Source: Trichobilharzia szidati (taxonomy: Eukaryota; Platyhelminthes; Trematoda; Strigeidida; Schistosomatidae). From it: a stretch of 64,000 nt of DNA. The translations under genes were made by a program, and so were the position numbers. Position 1 is the stretch's first letter; the number at the start of each line of letters is the position of its first letter. Positions 22,461 through 33,399 of the stretch are shown here, piece after piece. Under the pieces are notes generated by a model. That model did no database searches. It saw only the letters and a program-made list of their open reading frames with translations, and was not told the origin of the DNA. The DNA is taken from the NCBI GenBank assembly GCA_944472155.2, contig OX235271.1, positions 68,368,416 through 68,432,415 of the forward strand, written 5' to 3'.

Positions 22461-22774
22461 GTTTTGAAATATTGAAACTGGACGTTTTTTCACTATTGTG
22501 AGAATTACAACAGTCTGTAAATACTGAATCATGCCTTCACCGTTAATTAACGATTATGATGAACTAATTTTAATTCCCTTCATTTACTTATAAACCTTGA
22601 ATTCTGTGTTCATTTAATATAATGCTTGCCCTGAATCTTTAAATGCTATAAATATTGACGTTGGGTCTCTGTATTGTCACTGTGGGGATGTAAACGACGG
22701 AGAAAAATTCAATTTTTGCCGTTCTCATTTTCAAGAGCAGGTATGTGGGGATTTGATGTTTTTTTCAAGTTTTA

Positions 22775-23320
22775 CTTCTGGAAAACCAGAGAGTACTGAG
22801 CAGATGCTTCGTCCCAGCCCTGGACTCATCGGCAGTATGCATCCACCGGGGAACAAACTCAGGACCTCCCAGTTACAAGGCAAGCTTGTTATCTAACTGC
22901 TTACAGTTCGTGGTCAGACTTGAATGACAAATCAAATCCTTCTCAGTCAGCTCTTGAAAATTCACCTGCTACTTACAAGTCACTAGCTACAGGATGGAAT
23001 TCCCTGGAGTTCTAGTCAGAAGTCGTGATCACTGGGGCCATCCTGTCGGGAGTGAGCACAAATATTCGCCAACAACATTTTCTGGTAGTTGCGCTAAAAC
23101 CACCAACTAGTAGAAATTAAAATTCATAGTCCACTGAGTCAGGTCCCAGTCGCTGAATGGTCTACGAGCTCACGTTGTAATCAAGTGGTCCTGGATTCGA
23201 AGCCTGATGAATGCGTACTGCCAAGAGTTTCAGACTAGGACGAAACAGTTGCTCAGTACTCTCTGGTTTTCCAGCAGTTCTCTAACTGATATAAATCCAT
23301 GCTCGGAATTGTAAAAGACG
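22775..23320. mobile_element. SINE-B composite, two copies in inverted orientation
   Basis: The minus copy (22775-22900) carries a hammerhead with stem I CATACTG, core CCGATGA (one change) and stem II GTCC with GGAC. The plus copy (23130-23320) has GGTCCCAGTCGCTGAATGGT, CCTGGATTCGAAGCC and the ribozyme region GCGTACTGCCAAGAGTTTC ... ACAGTTGCTCAGTAC, with a broken core. The centre contains the family-specific TAGTTGCGCTAAAACCACCA. Confidence 0.75.
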
Positions 23321-24172
23321 GTCTCATTATTGTATTTCAGTTTCTTTTACATCAAGTTGCATTCTTTAGCAAGAAACTGCTTTTTGTCTTTTAAAAAGTT
23401 CAGTAGATGTCTTTAATTTCACTTATTTTCAAGTAGTTTTGAGAATTTGACTAATTTGTTTTTCAGATTTACTCTTATTCTGTCCCAGTAGGTTTTTGTG
23501 GCTTTTATTTTTGGTGGCTAAGATTAATCTCAGCTATTGTTGCAAAGCTAATAGTCGCACACTTTTATTTATTTAAAGTCTCTTGTTTTCTGTCAGTTGC
23601 ATTGTACACCTCCCATTTTATTGGGACATTCATCATGCAATAGAACAGTGAACAATTATTTCTTAGGAACGGTTGTTTAAACATTTGTGTAATAAAGAAA
23701 ACTAGCCTTCATTGACAGCCTCGTGCTTAGCAAGATTCTTGTATACCTGAGAATAAGAAATCAAATTCACTGTCACCTTGAATGGAGTGAACAAACAAAT
23801 AGCTCTTTGTATCCATTCATTTTTAAGTCATCCTAAAAATGTTGACGTACTGATTTAATTGTGGAGGTATCTGAAAGCCTTTTGGTTCATATCGTTAAGA
23901 CTACGTAACCACCTGGTTGTTAACAATGCTGATATCAGTTGGGTTTAGCTTATTCATTGAAAAAGCCACAGTAGCTGATGCTTTCATGATGTGTACTAGC
24001 CTTTGTTTATGTATCTAACCACCTTGAATCCTAAGCATACCTAGTCAATATTATGTTGAATTATTTTGTTTTATCTGAGCCGAATTTACGGTGCGATTTC
24101 TCACCTTAATCAGATTATGAACTATGCCACTTTTAAAAGACAGATTAATGAGCAAATAATAATCTTTACTTA
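23321..24172. other. Intergenic DNA, nothing recognised
   Basis: No repeat or coding frame identified. Confidence 0.4.
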
Positions 24173-24505
24173 TACGGGTTTGACCACGGATTAATATCAG
24201 TTGGAAAAGCATTGAAAACCAGAAAGGAGTACTGGACAGCTGTTCCATCCATCCTAGGTTGCAACTCATTGGCAGTACGCACTCACCGACAGGGTTCAAA
24301 CCCAGGACCTATTGGTTACAAGGCAAACTCGTACACCATTCAGCCACTGGGACCCTATCCGATGGCCAATTCATGAATCCTAACTTTTATCAGTTCGTGA
24401 TTTAGCGCGAATACCAACCAAACTAGGATGTATCAGCTGTCCAGTACTCCTTGCTGGTTTTCAATGCTTCTCTAACTGATATCAATCCGTGGTCAAACTC
24501 TTAGA
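24173..24505. mobile_element. SINE-B composite, shortened
   Basis: A minus copy (24173-24400) with GGTTTGAACCCTG (B box) and the ribozyme remnant around TACTGGACAGCTGTTCC. It is followed by a plus 3' half (24410-24505) with CAGCTGTCCAGTACTCCTTG and TCAATCCGTGGTCAAACTC. The ends at 24173 and 24505 are inverted repeats of each other. Confidence 0.7.
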
Positions 24506-24589
24506 CACAAATCTAATCCTTACAAACCAAACTCTTGAAAATATTCTTTACGATAATTTCGTCGTCAAATTCTACATTTATATGACAGT

Positions 24590-24880
24590 AATAATAAAAG
24601 AAATATTGTTAATAATAACATGATGTTTTAGTATTGACAGACTGAATTTGAGAGGCATCATTAAGACATAATATGTATTAATACATCACTAGACTAAATC
24701 TTAGATAAATAAGGAAAAGTAACACCGAATTTATGAATTTATAGGTTTCACAGCATGCAAGGGTAGCAACAGTGGCTGAATCTGTTTCTTTTATACACAG
24801 AATTCCGGTTGTTTAAAGTGAATTGCAATGGCTTCTGTCGTTTGAAGTATTCAGCATCTGCAGATTTCAGCCAGTTAATT
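24590..24880 (-). mobile_element. PLE-2 3' end
   Basis: The minus strand gives an AEYFKRQKPLQF-type C-terminal tail at 24800-24880 and then the 3' region. It resembles 48.55-48.83 kb, including the AAGGGTAGCAACAGTGGCTG step. Low conservation. Confidence 0.5.
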
Positions 24881-25330
24881 CGACTTACGATTTGAAAAGA
24901 CTCTTCAGTGATAGCTTCATAGCCTGTTTGGATGAGGTGCCGACTGTTCCCGAAAAGTCAGTCTTCCTAAGACTACAATTCATAGCGAATTTCTATAGTG
25001 ACATCATATCACAACATCTGAGAAAGGACTCTCAGTCTTAGCTAAGCTATACTTTATATTCATTTACCGACCAATACTTAGTTCAAGAAACAAAGACAAA
25101 TTTCCCTGCCTTTTCTCTTTAATGTGTATTCACCAATTTAACTACCCGTGCGGAACTAGTTACATAGGTCGTACGAACAACTAAGTTCTTTGTCGAATTT
25201 CTAAACACCTCCCATTTTGGTTTGGTAAATATCCCAATAAAGCTATGCGCGATTCAATAAAAGCTCATCTATTCGAAAGTGGACAACGAGTCAACTCTAA
25301 CAAAGCTTTTAGAAGTTGATATCAAAATGC
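24881..25330 (+). mobile_element. PLE-2 remnant, plus orientation
   Basis: The plus strand shows FLRLQFIANFYSDIIS (24960-25010), then ETKTNFPAFSL and MCIHQFNYPCGTSYIGRTN (25120-25180), the GIY-YIG core. This is followed after a stop by RISKHLPFWFGKYPNKAM. It lies head-to-head with the minus-strand PLE piece on its left. Confidence 0.75.
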
Positions 25331-25560
25331 TGATATTTTTCACTACACCTTTATTTAACCACAGTGGTAGGTGTTCTTCGCAAGCAAGGAAAATTAAGTT
25401 CCCAGAGCAACGGTAAGTGATTATAACTGGCTCTACAGGATACAATAAGAGGTGGCTAGTCAAAGTACTGTGTCTTCTAGTTTCAGAATCACAACTAGTT
25501 GTATGGAAAATATGAACTGAAGCTTACTGGCATTAAACGTTCTTTAAACAAGTTTTCTCG
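25300..25560 (-). mobile_element. PLE-2 fragment, minus orientation
   Basis: Minus-strand 25340-25460 includes CEEHLPLWLNKGVVKN, the block that follows the GIY-YIG core (compare REHLPAWF at 17.7 kb). It is tail-to-tail with the plus-strand fragment at 24.9-25.3 kb, so two oppositely oriented PLE pieces meet near 25300. Confidence 0.6.
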
Positions 25561-26504
25561 AGTTTTTGGCTATTACTTTACTTGATATACGATTTATGAA
25601 TTATAGTCGTATATATGGAGGTTTATTCTACACTAATTATTGTTTAACTTTATCGCTTTACAAAACCACAGATTCCTTACAAATATTGGGGAATTTACAT
25701 AGCGAAAGTTTGTTTATTTTCCATTGTACTTTTTCTGAGGATTGAAGACTTAAGCGAAGAAAAACAGATTTTTAATTGAGATAATATTCTTTATTAGAAA
25801 TAAAAAGCAACCCTGTAAAAACTTTGGAACAGTTGTTTTAGCTTACATATTCTCGGGATACTCTGTTTAATGGTTGCTATTAGTTACGTGGTTGAATATA
25901 TATGTATATTATGAAACCAGTAGTGTTTTGTGATATTACTGCTAATGGGAAATGGTTTTTTTTAATGAAATAGATAATTTAATCACAAAGTCAATTTAAT
26001 CTTTTGGGATAGTTTTGTTTTTTTGTCTGATTTGAATTTCCTCTTTTTTCTTTGTTGTTGATGAAGCATGAAATCTCTGTGGAGTGATTATTTTTCCACT
26101 TCAACTAACAGGTACTGAACTAGGTAGGTCCAGCGTAAATTGTTTTGAAGCTTCTCACCCACCGACTGTTCACATCAAGTTAATATTGGTGGGAGATCCT
26201 TGTGTCCTTCAAAAATATCTTTTCAAGTAAATTTAATGGTAGTAATTTAGTCATATTAAGTGTATATCATCATCCAAACTTTTGCGACATTTTAGTTTCA
26301 ATGACACTGATTTCAGTAAAACAAATCAGCGTCTGCATAAATATAACAAACTATTATGGTTTTTTTGAGTTAGTTGAACAGCTGAGGAGAGTTTGGTCTT
26401 TTTATTGGTGTCTAATTTTAGTGATTTCCGGTATTACTTTACAACAATTCCGACAGCGAATTAGTCACTTTATCGTTCCATTTTGCAGATAATGTCTTTT
26501 TACA
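25561..26504. other. Intergenic DNA, nothing recognised
   Basis: A 96-codon frame at 26202-26492 is not supported by any motif. Confidence 0.4.
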
Positions 26505-26690
26505 TTGCTTGAGTTCCGAGTGAAACATACGACTGTACACTTTGGCTTTGAAGTTGCAATAGACGTGATGATTGGTTCTACAAGCTGGGTTCGGTAACCT
26601 TTGGTCTGACCCTCCCAGCTAGGTGGAATTGAGGAGTATTTTGGCTGGGAATCGATTCTGAAACTTTCGCTTGGATGGCGCATAAAATTG
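26505..26690 (-). mobile_element. SINE-C, strongly diverged
   Basis: GAGTTCCGAGTGAAACATAC, TTTGGCTTTGAAGTTGCAAT and a B-box-like stretch (complement of GGGAATCGATTCTG) keep the family order at low identity. Confidence 0.45.
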
Positions 26691-26829
26691 TGCATGATAT
26701 CCCTTAAAAGACAAAATATTCATATCACAATATGTGATTAGCTTCATACGTGCGTTGAATTTTCACTTCAAACTATGTAATTCACAAATGATCAAATGCG
26801 ACCATGTAAATTACTAGCCTGTCCAATTA

Positions 26830-27015
26830 GATAAGCAACATTTGGTTCAAATTCATTCACCGCTTACTCTCAGGCCAATCTTACTGGCTGAACATGTGAT
26901 GGATTGGATCCCTAAAGCTTAAAACGGCTGTCTAGTATTTAGATTACGTCGATGTGTTCACCAAGTACTACCAGTTGACATGAGTGCTCTTCAACTCCAC
27001 ATATCATTCATCGGC
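26830..27015. repeat. Repeat F fragment
   Basis: Ends with ACTACCAGTTGACATGAGTG and CAACTCCAC, shared with 51.16 kb (ACTACCAGTTGATGTGAGTG) and related to 35.58 kb. No coding content. Confidence 0.4.
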
Positions 27016-27209
27016 ATACATCGTAATATGATTTCTCTACTTACCTTGGTCTGTCTTTTGAAATATTAATCTACAAATCTCTAAGGAGATTACAACTGCC
27101 CTTAGCAGAGGTCTTTAGTTCATTGAGAACATACATAAATCCGTATTATTCATACTGTAATACCCAGCTTCAGGATAACTGAGATGGACGTACACTGTGT
27201 ATCGTATCT

Positions 27210-27823
27210 TAATACTTTGCCTATTATTATTACTATTATTATTATTATCATTCCATACATTTATTCCTCATTATGAATTTGAATAAAGCTGTAAGGTTGT
27301 AAACTATTATTACTATTACAATTATTATCATTTTTATTCGGGATAATTTATGCCCTTCATTCAAACATTCTCCCAACACTATCGAATTTTCTATTAATAC
27401 ACTCCGGACTTATTATTAGTAATATTCTCTTTTCTCATTATATGTCTCCACATGGTTCATTTCACACATTCTTTATTTGATTATGAACTTCTCATTGCAA
27501 TCAAACTATCTCCTCTTTGATGCCAACCACTTTGTACTATCCAATCACCTGATATCTTTTTATAACCTTGAACTGAATTGTCAAGTTTCCTACCCCACAT
27601 TCTACAAATCTGTTGTGACTAATCACAACCATTGTCTCCCATTTTACAATATTTTCTAACCGATTTCAGCCTAGCACGTTTGTCACACAAATACGAGTAT
27701 TTATTTTGACTGAAACCCCATAACTTATCTGTTATTCTACGTTAAAAAAATGTATCCGCCTCATAACTGACTCGCATTATTGTAGCGACAACACATATTC
27801 TATTTACTGATTGTAACAACCTT
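27210..27823 (+). mobile_element. PLE-2 3' region, left part
   Basis: Reverse-complement match to 16735-17290, including CCCTTCATTCAAACATTCTC and TTTATAACCTTGAACTGA. The element continues at 28085-28140 beyond a SINE-D insertion. The left flank has ATT trinucleotide runs. Confidence 0.65.
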
Positions 27824-27835
27824 AAAAGAAATTGT

Positions 27836-28072
27836 GATGATATTAGAGGGTTGGAGGCAATCGGCAGGAAGCCTTGGACCTGGGCACGAAACCTGGGTCG
27901 AAGGCTTCCTGCCGATTGCCTCCAACCATCTAATATCATCACAAACAATGTACACCGTGATGGCGAGTTACCTAGAATGGTGGCCACATTACAACCTGAC
28001 TGATAGAATTCAGTCTGCACCAAAGAGAGAACTAGACGCATCACACTAGTTACTAGTGTCAAATCAAAACTC
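27836..28072. mobile_element. SINE-D, short foldback copy inserted in a PLE
   Basis: Flanked by AAAAGAAATTGT (27824-27835) and AAAAGAAATTAT (28073-28084), a 12-bp target-site duplication with one mismatch. The left part is an almost perfect hairpin: 27836-27880 pairs with about 27898-27942. The tRNA-like middle of longer copies is deleted. It splits the surrounding PLE 3' region. Confidence 0.8.
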
Positions 28073-28084
28073 AAAAGAAATTAT

Positions 28085-28140
28085 TGAAAAGAATATTCTT
28101 CGTTCAGATTGACTTTTAATTCATGATATGGGAATATTTT
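28085..28140 (+). mobile_element. PLE-2 terminal part, right of the SINE-D insertion
   Basis: TGAAAAGAATATTCTTCGTTC is the inverse of the PLE-2 outer end at 16757 (AGCGAAGAATATTCTTTTCA). Together with 27210-27823 it forms one interrupted element. Confidence 0.65.
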
Positions 28141-28229
28141 TCACACTATTAGACGATGAGAAGCCAGCGGAATAAATGGTGTTACCATATTACTCTGTAA
28201 AAACTGTTGTTCTTCCTTTATTCATATTA

Positions 28230-29320
28230 CTATTCCCTTGGGTTCCATGTAGGAAATACCGATTCAACAGTACATCTCCACTTTTTCTTATTCCCTACAG
28301 CCCTCTTTAGCTGGCCTCTCAATTCCTCATAGTCACTCGTCACCTTCTCGAACGATCTTCTTCATGTCACCCTCGGACACACAGGCAGCCATTTCCCATG
28401 TGGAATCCACTCTTGATCCTGAAGTGAGATTTCATCCAACGGTCTCCCAAGCGTGTTTTCCATCCATTGCTATTTTCTTTGGAATGTTTGTTGACTAATA
28501 GGTTTTTGGTTGGTCCATTCACAGAATTTCTTCTTGCCAATACGTTCTGGTCACTTGATAGTCAGTATGGAGCGAAGGTATTTATTGACAAACGTCTGCA
28601 GTAACTTGTGGGAAATACTTTTTGTGACGCTGATGCCAAGTTTCTGAACCACGCAGAAGAACTGATTGACTTAACATTAGTATTTAAAATTCGAATTCTG
28701 ATGCTTACGTTGAGTGTGGAAGATTTCCAAACTGATTTCAGAGTGACAAAGGTCTGTCTTACCTTTCCAATCCTGCCTGACTTTGACACAGTTATCCCTG
28801 CAACATGAATTTGAAACGATGGTGCCTAAATAAGTGAAGGAAGTGATCAGTGCTTGTTGTTGGTTGGTTATCTTCATCACCTCCGTCTTTCTTATGTTCA
28901 ACTGAATTCCTGTCCATGGTGCTTCTTCTCTCAACTTGTTTTTGCTTCGTAAATCCTCGAGACTGTATGACACTAGAAATAAATCGTCTATAAAGTCCTC
29001 TGATCCATCTAGCCGATTTCTGTCTTCTCGCTCCTCATGGTCTGTTTCATGATTCTATGCAATACAATAAGGAGTATCATTGGCGACATTAGTCAGTCAT
29101 GTATTTATCCTGTCTTCACTTCGAAGGCTTCGACAAGTTTTCCGTTGTGGATCATTTGACGTTTGGCACTGTCGCATTTCTGTTTAATGAGGTTAATAAA
29201 GATTTGAGGCACTCTATCGTGTCCGAATAGTTTACAAATGAATTGATGATCAATGCTGCTAAATCCCCTTTGACAGTCGGTGAATTCATAAAATTTCATA
29301 ACTGACCAACCTATTCATAA
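28230..29320 (-). mobile_element. LINE-a remnant reaching into the reverse transcriptase
   Basis: Right to left on the minus strand: FSSIDHQFICKL and FINLIKQKCDSAKRQM, then NGKLVEAFEVKTG (29105-29280), the reverse-transcriptase segment between the first catalytic aspartate region and the RQG motif. Then WTGIQLNIRKTEVMKI and SFTYLGTIVS (28850-28920, the later palm/thumb), then the C-terminal region and 3' end near 28240 (ATTCCCTTGGGTTCCATG). The catalytic YADD part is not readable. Several frames are used; dead copy. Confidence 0.8.
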
Positions 29321-29939
29321 AAATAACTTGAGAAATCAATCGCTTAACGGCTGTTTTATTTATTACAACTATTTCGAAAATGTCTCAATCTATAATGCCG
29401 AATACTGATTTCAGACGTATTAATTAACCTCAGATTGAATTATTGAATTAATTCCATAAAAAACGTTATTCGTAAAATTAAATCCTAACAGAATTAAGCA
29501 CCGCACAAATATAGAATACAACATGCCTCTTTGTTCTGGCTGTTTTATGTCACAAACGTTGACGTCACAATACTTTTATTAAATGTTGTTAGTAATTCTG
29601 ACTAGTTGTTCTTATTGTTATGCAGTTCATTATTATAGCCAGACTTACGGATCAATTTCAATGATGCTTAATAATCACCACATGACTTTTTCAATACGTC
29701 TCACTTTAGAAGTAGAAAAGACAAGTCAAGAGATATATATTTTTTATCATAATTTATTCGTCTTCACTTTTCAGTGATGTCAACTTGAAAATTATAAATC
29801 ACTTATGAAAATTATTCAAGTAGTTAAGAGAAATTAAGGTGTAATATTTCCCTATCAATTTATCATTTTCTGTTGAACATTTATTAGTTTTAGTTTGTAA
29901 GGGTACGTCCTAGTGCCCTAGTGAATAACATTTTATTTG
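29321..29939. other. Intergenic DNA, nothing recognised
   Basis: No feature supported. Confidence 0.4.
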
Positions 29940-30165
29940 TGAGTGGTTCAATGGTAAGACTCTCCTGACCACCCCAGTGGTTCAAGCTCATTTCTCGAAT
30001 GACACAGGCCTGATCCTCGTCTAGCCAGTAGTAAGTGTAGCCAAGATGGGAGGTTGGGAATGCAGCTAGCAACTTGACCCTGTAAAAACAAGCACCACTG
30101 CTACTGAAACTTTGAAGCTCAAGCTTGTAGCCCACTTAAACCTCAATGGAATGGAAAACGTTTGT
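29940..30165 (+). mobile_element. SINE-C, diverged copy
   Basis: The tRNA-like head is decayed (GTGGTTCAATGGTAAGACTC, TCCTCGTCTAGCCAG). The body is readable: GGGAGGTTGGGAATGCAGCT, CTGTAAAAACAAGCACCACT and ACTGAAACTTTGAAGCTC. Confidence 0.6.
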
Positions 30166-30229
30166 GAGGTATTCAACAACTGACGAAGGACAATGAAGAT
30201 GAATATTAATCATTCGGGTTTATTTTTTA

Positions 30230-30545
30230 AAGTGTTGGTTTGTAGGGATTTGATTGGTTTTAGGATTTCATAATGAACTGATATCGGTTGAAGCACCACT
30301 AGAAAGCTTACAGGGAGTACTGAACAAGTGTTTCGTTCTAGTTTGGGATTCTTCATCAGTACGCACCCACCGCCAGGCTTCGAATCCAGGACCTTTTGGT
30401 TACAAGGTAAGCGAGCTCGTAGACCATCAAGTCACTGAGACCCAATCCAAAGCCAGCCCATGAATTTTGACTTCTTCCAACTCACGATATTGCGCGACCA
30501 CTAGCCAATGTCATCGGCGAGTATTTGTTCCCACACCCGACATCC
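30230..30545 (-). mobile_element. SINE-B, minus copy
   Basis: Minus strand: B box GGATTCGAAGCCTGGCGG and the ribozyme-derived GTACTGATGAAGAATCCC ... GAACGAAACACTTGTTCAGT. This is the variant with extra bases between TGATGA and stem II, which should not be active. The outer end is TTGGTTTGTAGGGATTTGAT at 30235. Confidence 0.7.
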
Positions 30546-31003
30546 TCTTCCCCTTTGTGTATTTTCTCTTCAATTTTCATGAATTTAATCCATCGGTGGG
30601 TTGATATATAAGTTCACATTAACTGTCTATCGCATCTCATAATAACTTCAGTGTGTCTTGTAGTATCCCAATCTCTATCATATAAAAACTGCCCTCTAAG
30701 AATGCTACTTGAAACGTTTTTTGCAAATTGCCACGCTTCATTGTGGATTCCAGTGAATCATAAAATACATCAAGCAGAAAACTGCACTATATAGGGTTTA
30801 AAACAGTCACCAAAGTGGCGTCGATTTTTACTGAAGGTGTCTAGCATTTTGATACAGAACAAACGGTACTTTGAAACTCTTTTTACCAACTTCTGTTGAT
30901 GAAAAGTGTTTTCTTTGCATAAAATGATGTACACAAAAGATGAAATGAACCAGTGGAAAACAGAAACTTCGACTCAACATAATATCATAATTATTATCAC
31001 CCA
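30546..31003. other. Intergenic DNA, nothing recognised
   Basis: No feature supported. Confidence 0.35.
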
Positions 31004-31222
31004 CTTGAATTTCAAGTGGAACATAGGGCTTCAAGCTAGTGGCTTGAAGTTTCTGTAGCAGTGTTTATTTTACAGGATGAGGTTGCTAGCCTCATGCCCA
31101 ACCTTCCCTCTTTACCAGCATTATTTCTGGCTTAGTGAGGTAAAGGAGTGCGTCGGCTGGGGACCGAACCCCAGACCATTTGCATGGTCGGTGAGCGTCC
31201 TAACCGCTATGCCACCGACGCA
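31004..31222 (-). mobile_element. SINE-C, well preserved
   Basis: Minus strand: TGCGTCGGTGGCATAGCGGT (A box), CTCACCGACCATGC, GGGGTTCGGTCCCCAGCCGA (B box), TTTACCTCACTAAGCCAG, GGTTGGGCATGAGGCTAGCA and the tail CCCTATGTTCCACTTG. It lies directly next to a LINE-a fragment. Confidence 0.8.
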
Positions 31223-31328
31223 ACGTATGGTCAATCCACCTCCACTTACTCTTACATATTTGTTGCGTGATTGGCTTTTGGCTGAATCGCTCATTGTCAG
31301 AGTTTCATGTAGCTAATTCTTTCTGGCA
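31223..31328 (-). mobile_element. LINE-a fragment, left part
   Basis: GTATGGTCAATCCACCTCCA and TAGCTAATTCTTTCTGGC match the LINE-a C-terminal region at 10.33-10.42 kb. The element resumes at 31565 after a SINE-C insertion. Confidence 0.7.
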
Positions 31329-31563
31329 GTGCATTGGTGGCACAGTGGTAGAAGGTCGGCCAACCATGAAGGTGATCCGGGGTTCTATCCCCGGTCGACG
31401 CACTCCTTTACCTCACTAAGCTAGTTATAAGACTGCTAGAGAGGGAATGTTGAACGTGAGAATAGCAGGTCCACCCTGTAAAAATAAAAACCACTGCTAC
31501 TGAAACTTCAAAGCCCTAGCTTGAAGCCGTATGTTCCACTGGGAACTTAAAGGAACAAAATAT
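31329..31563 (+). mobile_element. SINE-C inserted in LINE-a
   Basis: AGTGCATTGGTGGCACAGTG (A box), CGGGGTTCTATCCCCGGTCG (B box), GACGCACTCCTTTACCTCAC, AGGTCCACCCTGTAAAAATA and the tail TATGTTCCACTGGGAAC. Flanking ATTCTTTCTGGCAG (31316-31329) and ATTCCTTCTAGCCAG (31564-31578) look like an imperfect target-site duplication. The LINE reads through from one side to the other. Confidence 0.8.
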
Positions 31564-31564
31564 A

Positions 31565-31925
31565 TTCCTTCTAGCCAGCCATTTCGTCTTCAGTATGGAG
31601 CCAACGAAGGCAACTGTTGATAAAAGTCTGCAGAACCCTGTTGGAAATCCTTTTCGTGACACGCTGGACAAATTTCTTACCCCTATAGAAGAACTGACTA
31701 ACTTCCCATTTATGTTGAAAATCTGAATCTTGTTCTTTATGCTGACTGAGTGCAGAAGATTTCCAACTATTTTTCTTCATTCTTTGCATTACAGTGGGAG
31801 ATACGGCATCATACTTTAGAATTTCATCAGCTTCGGGGGTATCTTTCAAAGACACATGGTTGCTAGTGTCATGCCAAAACTTTCTACTTTTTCCGGGTTT
31901 AGGACCTGCCGGTAAACCCAATCAA
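31565..31925 (-). mobile_element. LINE-a fragment, right part
   Basis: Continues the LINE-a match: ATTTCGTCTTCAGTATGGAG, AAAAGTCTGCAGAACC and AATCCTTTTCGTGACACG, equal to 10.43-10.51 kb. The minus strand encodes LQTFINSCLR near 31640. Farther right (31780-31925) I lose the family match. Confidence 0.65.
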
Positions 31926-32304
31926 AATATCTCCATACTGCTTCTGTTTTATAAATTTTTGATAATAAATAGCTTAGGAATAACAAGTACATTTGCTTTC
32001 CTCTATATCCTTCTTTAACAGCTTCAGAAGTAAATGAGTATGCAGCTGACTGCTTCACTGATGACATGATTTATATGGATGATCACAACAGACTTGCTTG
32101 AAGTACACAATTCACTTGGGCCACGTGTATCAAATTATCTTAGACTTTTATTAAAAATGGACAAGTACATCACATGACGTTGTAAAATTTACATATTTCT
32201 GAATTAATCAATATCATAAATATGAGGGGTTTATTTCATTTGACAGTCTCCATAATTAAAAAGGCTTGAGTAATTTTGCTTATGTGTTATTTTGCTTGGT
32301 AATG
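31926..32304. other. Intergenic DNA, nothing recognised
   Basis: No feature supported. Confidence 0.35.
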
Positions 32305-32424
32305 TCTAGTAGCATTTTCCCTGGTGTGCACTTCGTCCTATTTGGGACCCATCAGATGGATGTACCTGCAATCCTAGTAAGTAATGGCGTCCTCATTGAT
32401 ACTGGGACAGTGTTTTTTTATATT
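32305..32424 (-). mobile_element. SINE-A, minus half
   Basis: GTGCACTTCGTCCTATTTGG, GACCCATCAGATGGATGTAC and CTGCAATCC are the inverted hammerhead part of SINE-A. Its partner plus half lies at 32600, beyond a SINE-C. Confidence 0.6.
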
Positions 32425-32598
32425 ATTTATTCATTTACGTTCCTAGTGGAACACAGGGCTTCAAGACAAAGCTTTAAGTTTCGGTAGCAGTGGTACTTAT
32501 TTTTACGGGATGGTTTCGCTAGTGTCCTGCCCAACCTCCCCCTTTGCCATTCGCATTACTGGCTTAGTGAGGTAAAGGAGTATATCAGCAGTGTACTC
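32425..32598 (-). mobile_element. SINE-C between two SINE-A halves
   Basis: CGTTCCTAGTGGAACACAGG, AAGCTTTAAGTTTCGGTAGC and TTAGTGAGGTAAAGGAG are clear. The tRNA-like head is truncated after about 32590. Confidence 0.7.
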
Positions 32599-32599
32599 A

Positions 32600-32800
32600 G
32601 GGCATTATTCACTAGGCCAATGGGTTGCGATTACAATTGAGTGGGTTAGTTTGTCTTTTGAAACAACAGGCGCGCGGTTCGAATCTCACTGAGGACACCA
32701 TCATTTCCCGGAATGCCGTTACATTCAGTTAATGAATCCCTAATAGGAGAAAATGCGTATCCTGAATTCCAGTGTTAATCTCGACCAATGAAATAAGTAC
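32600..32800 (+). mobile_element. SINE-A, plus half
   Basis: CACTAGGCCAATGGGTTGCG, GCGCGGTTCGAATCTCACTG (intact B box), GGAATGCCGTTACATTCAGT, AATGAATCCCTAATAGGAGA and AATGCGTATCCTGAATTCCA. The hammerhead core is AATGAAT instead of CTGATGA and GAGAAAA instead of GAAA, so it is inactive. Confidence 0.7.
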
Positions 32801-33399
32801 TTATTTATATACATGAAAAGTAGTCTTTCCATATTTTCTGATGTCTTTTATTATTAATACAGACAGTTTTAAGTAGACTGTACCTCATCATAATTTTTTG
32901 CCTGCAGTCAATGCCTAAACAGACAAAAAATGCAACTCAAACGTAAAACATTTTAGAAAGAGTAAGAATGAAGTGAATAGAGCACACAAAAAAACACTTT
33001 ATACAATCCCAACTGCCAATCTCTGTTTCCCTGGAATATTGCATAAAATGTTATTTTTTATTCATTGATATAATCAGAGTAGCCGCCATTTGAGTTAACT
33101 ATAAGGAAATAAATTCTTGACTGTTAATCTATTTTGTAGAGATCAATATTTTTGATTCCAGGTGCTATTTCATATGTTTGTACTCATTTTTCCCCAAAAA
33201 ACAACAAAAATGATTACTTTTTAGGATATCAATAAAGTTAATTTGGTTTTCCGTCATTGATTCGGTGCTGGTATATGAGGAGTTATTATTTTACTTCAAG
33301 ATAGTTCCACACTGTTTACCAAAGCTAGTAGCTGTCATTACACTAATCGCCGTTTAAAGAAAGCGATGACCAAATGGAAGTGGTTTAATTCTGAGCTGA
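32801..33399. other. Intergenic DNA, nothing recognised
   Basis: A+T-rich; no feature supported. Confidence 0.4.
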
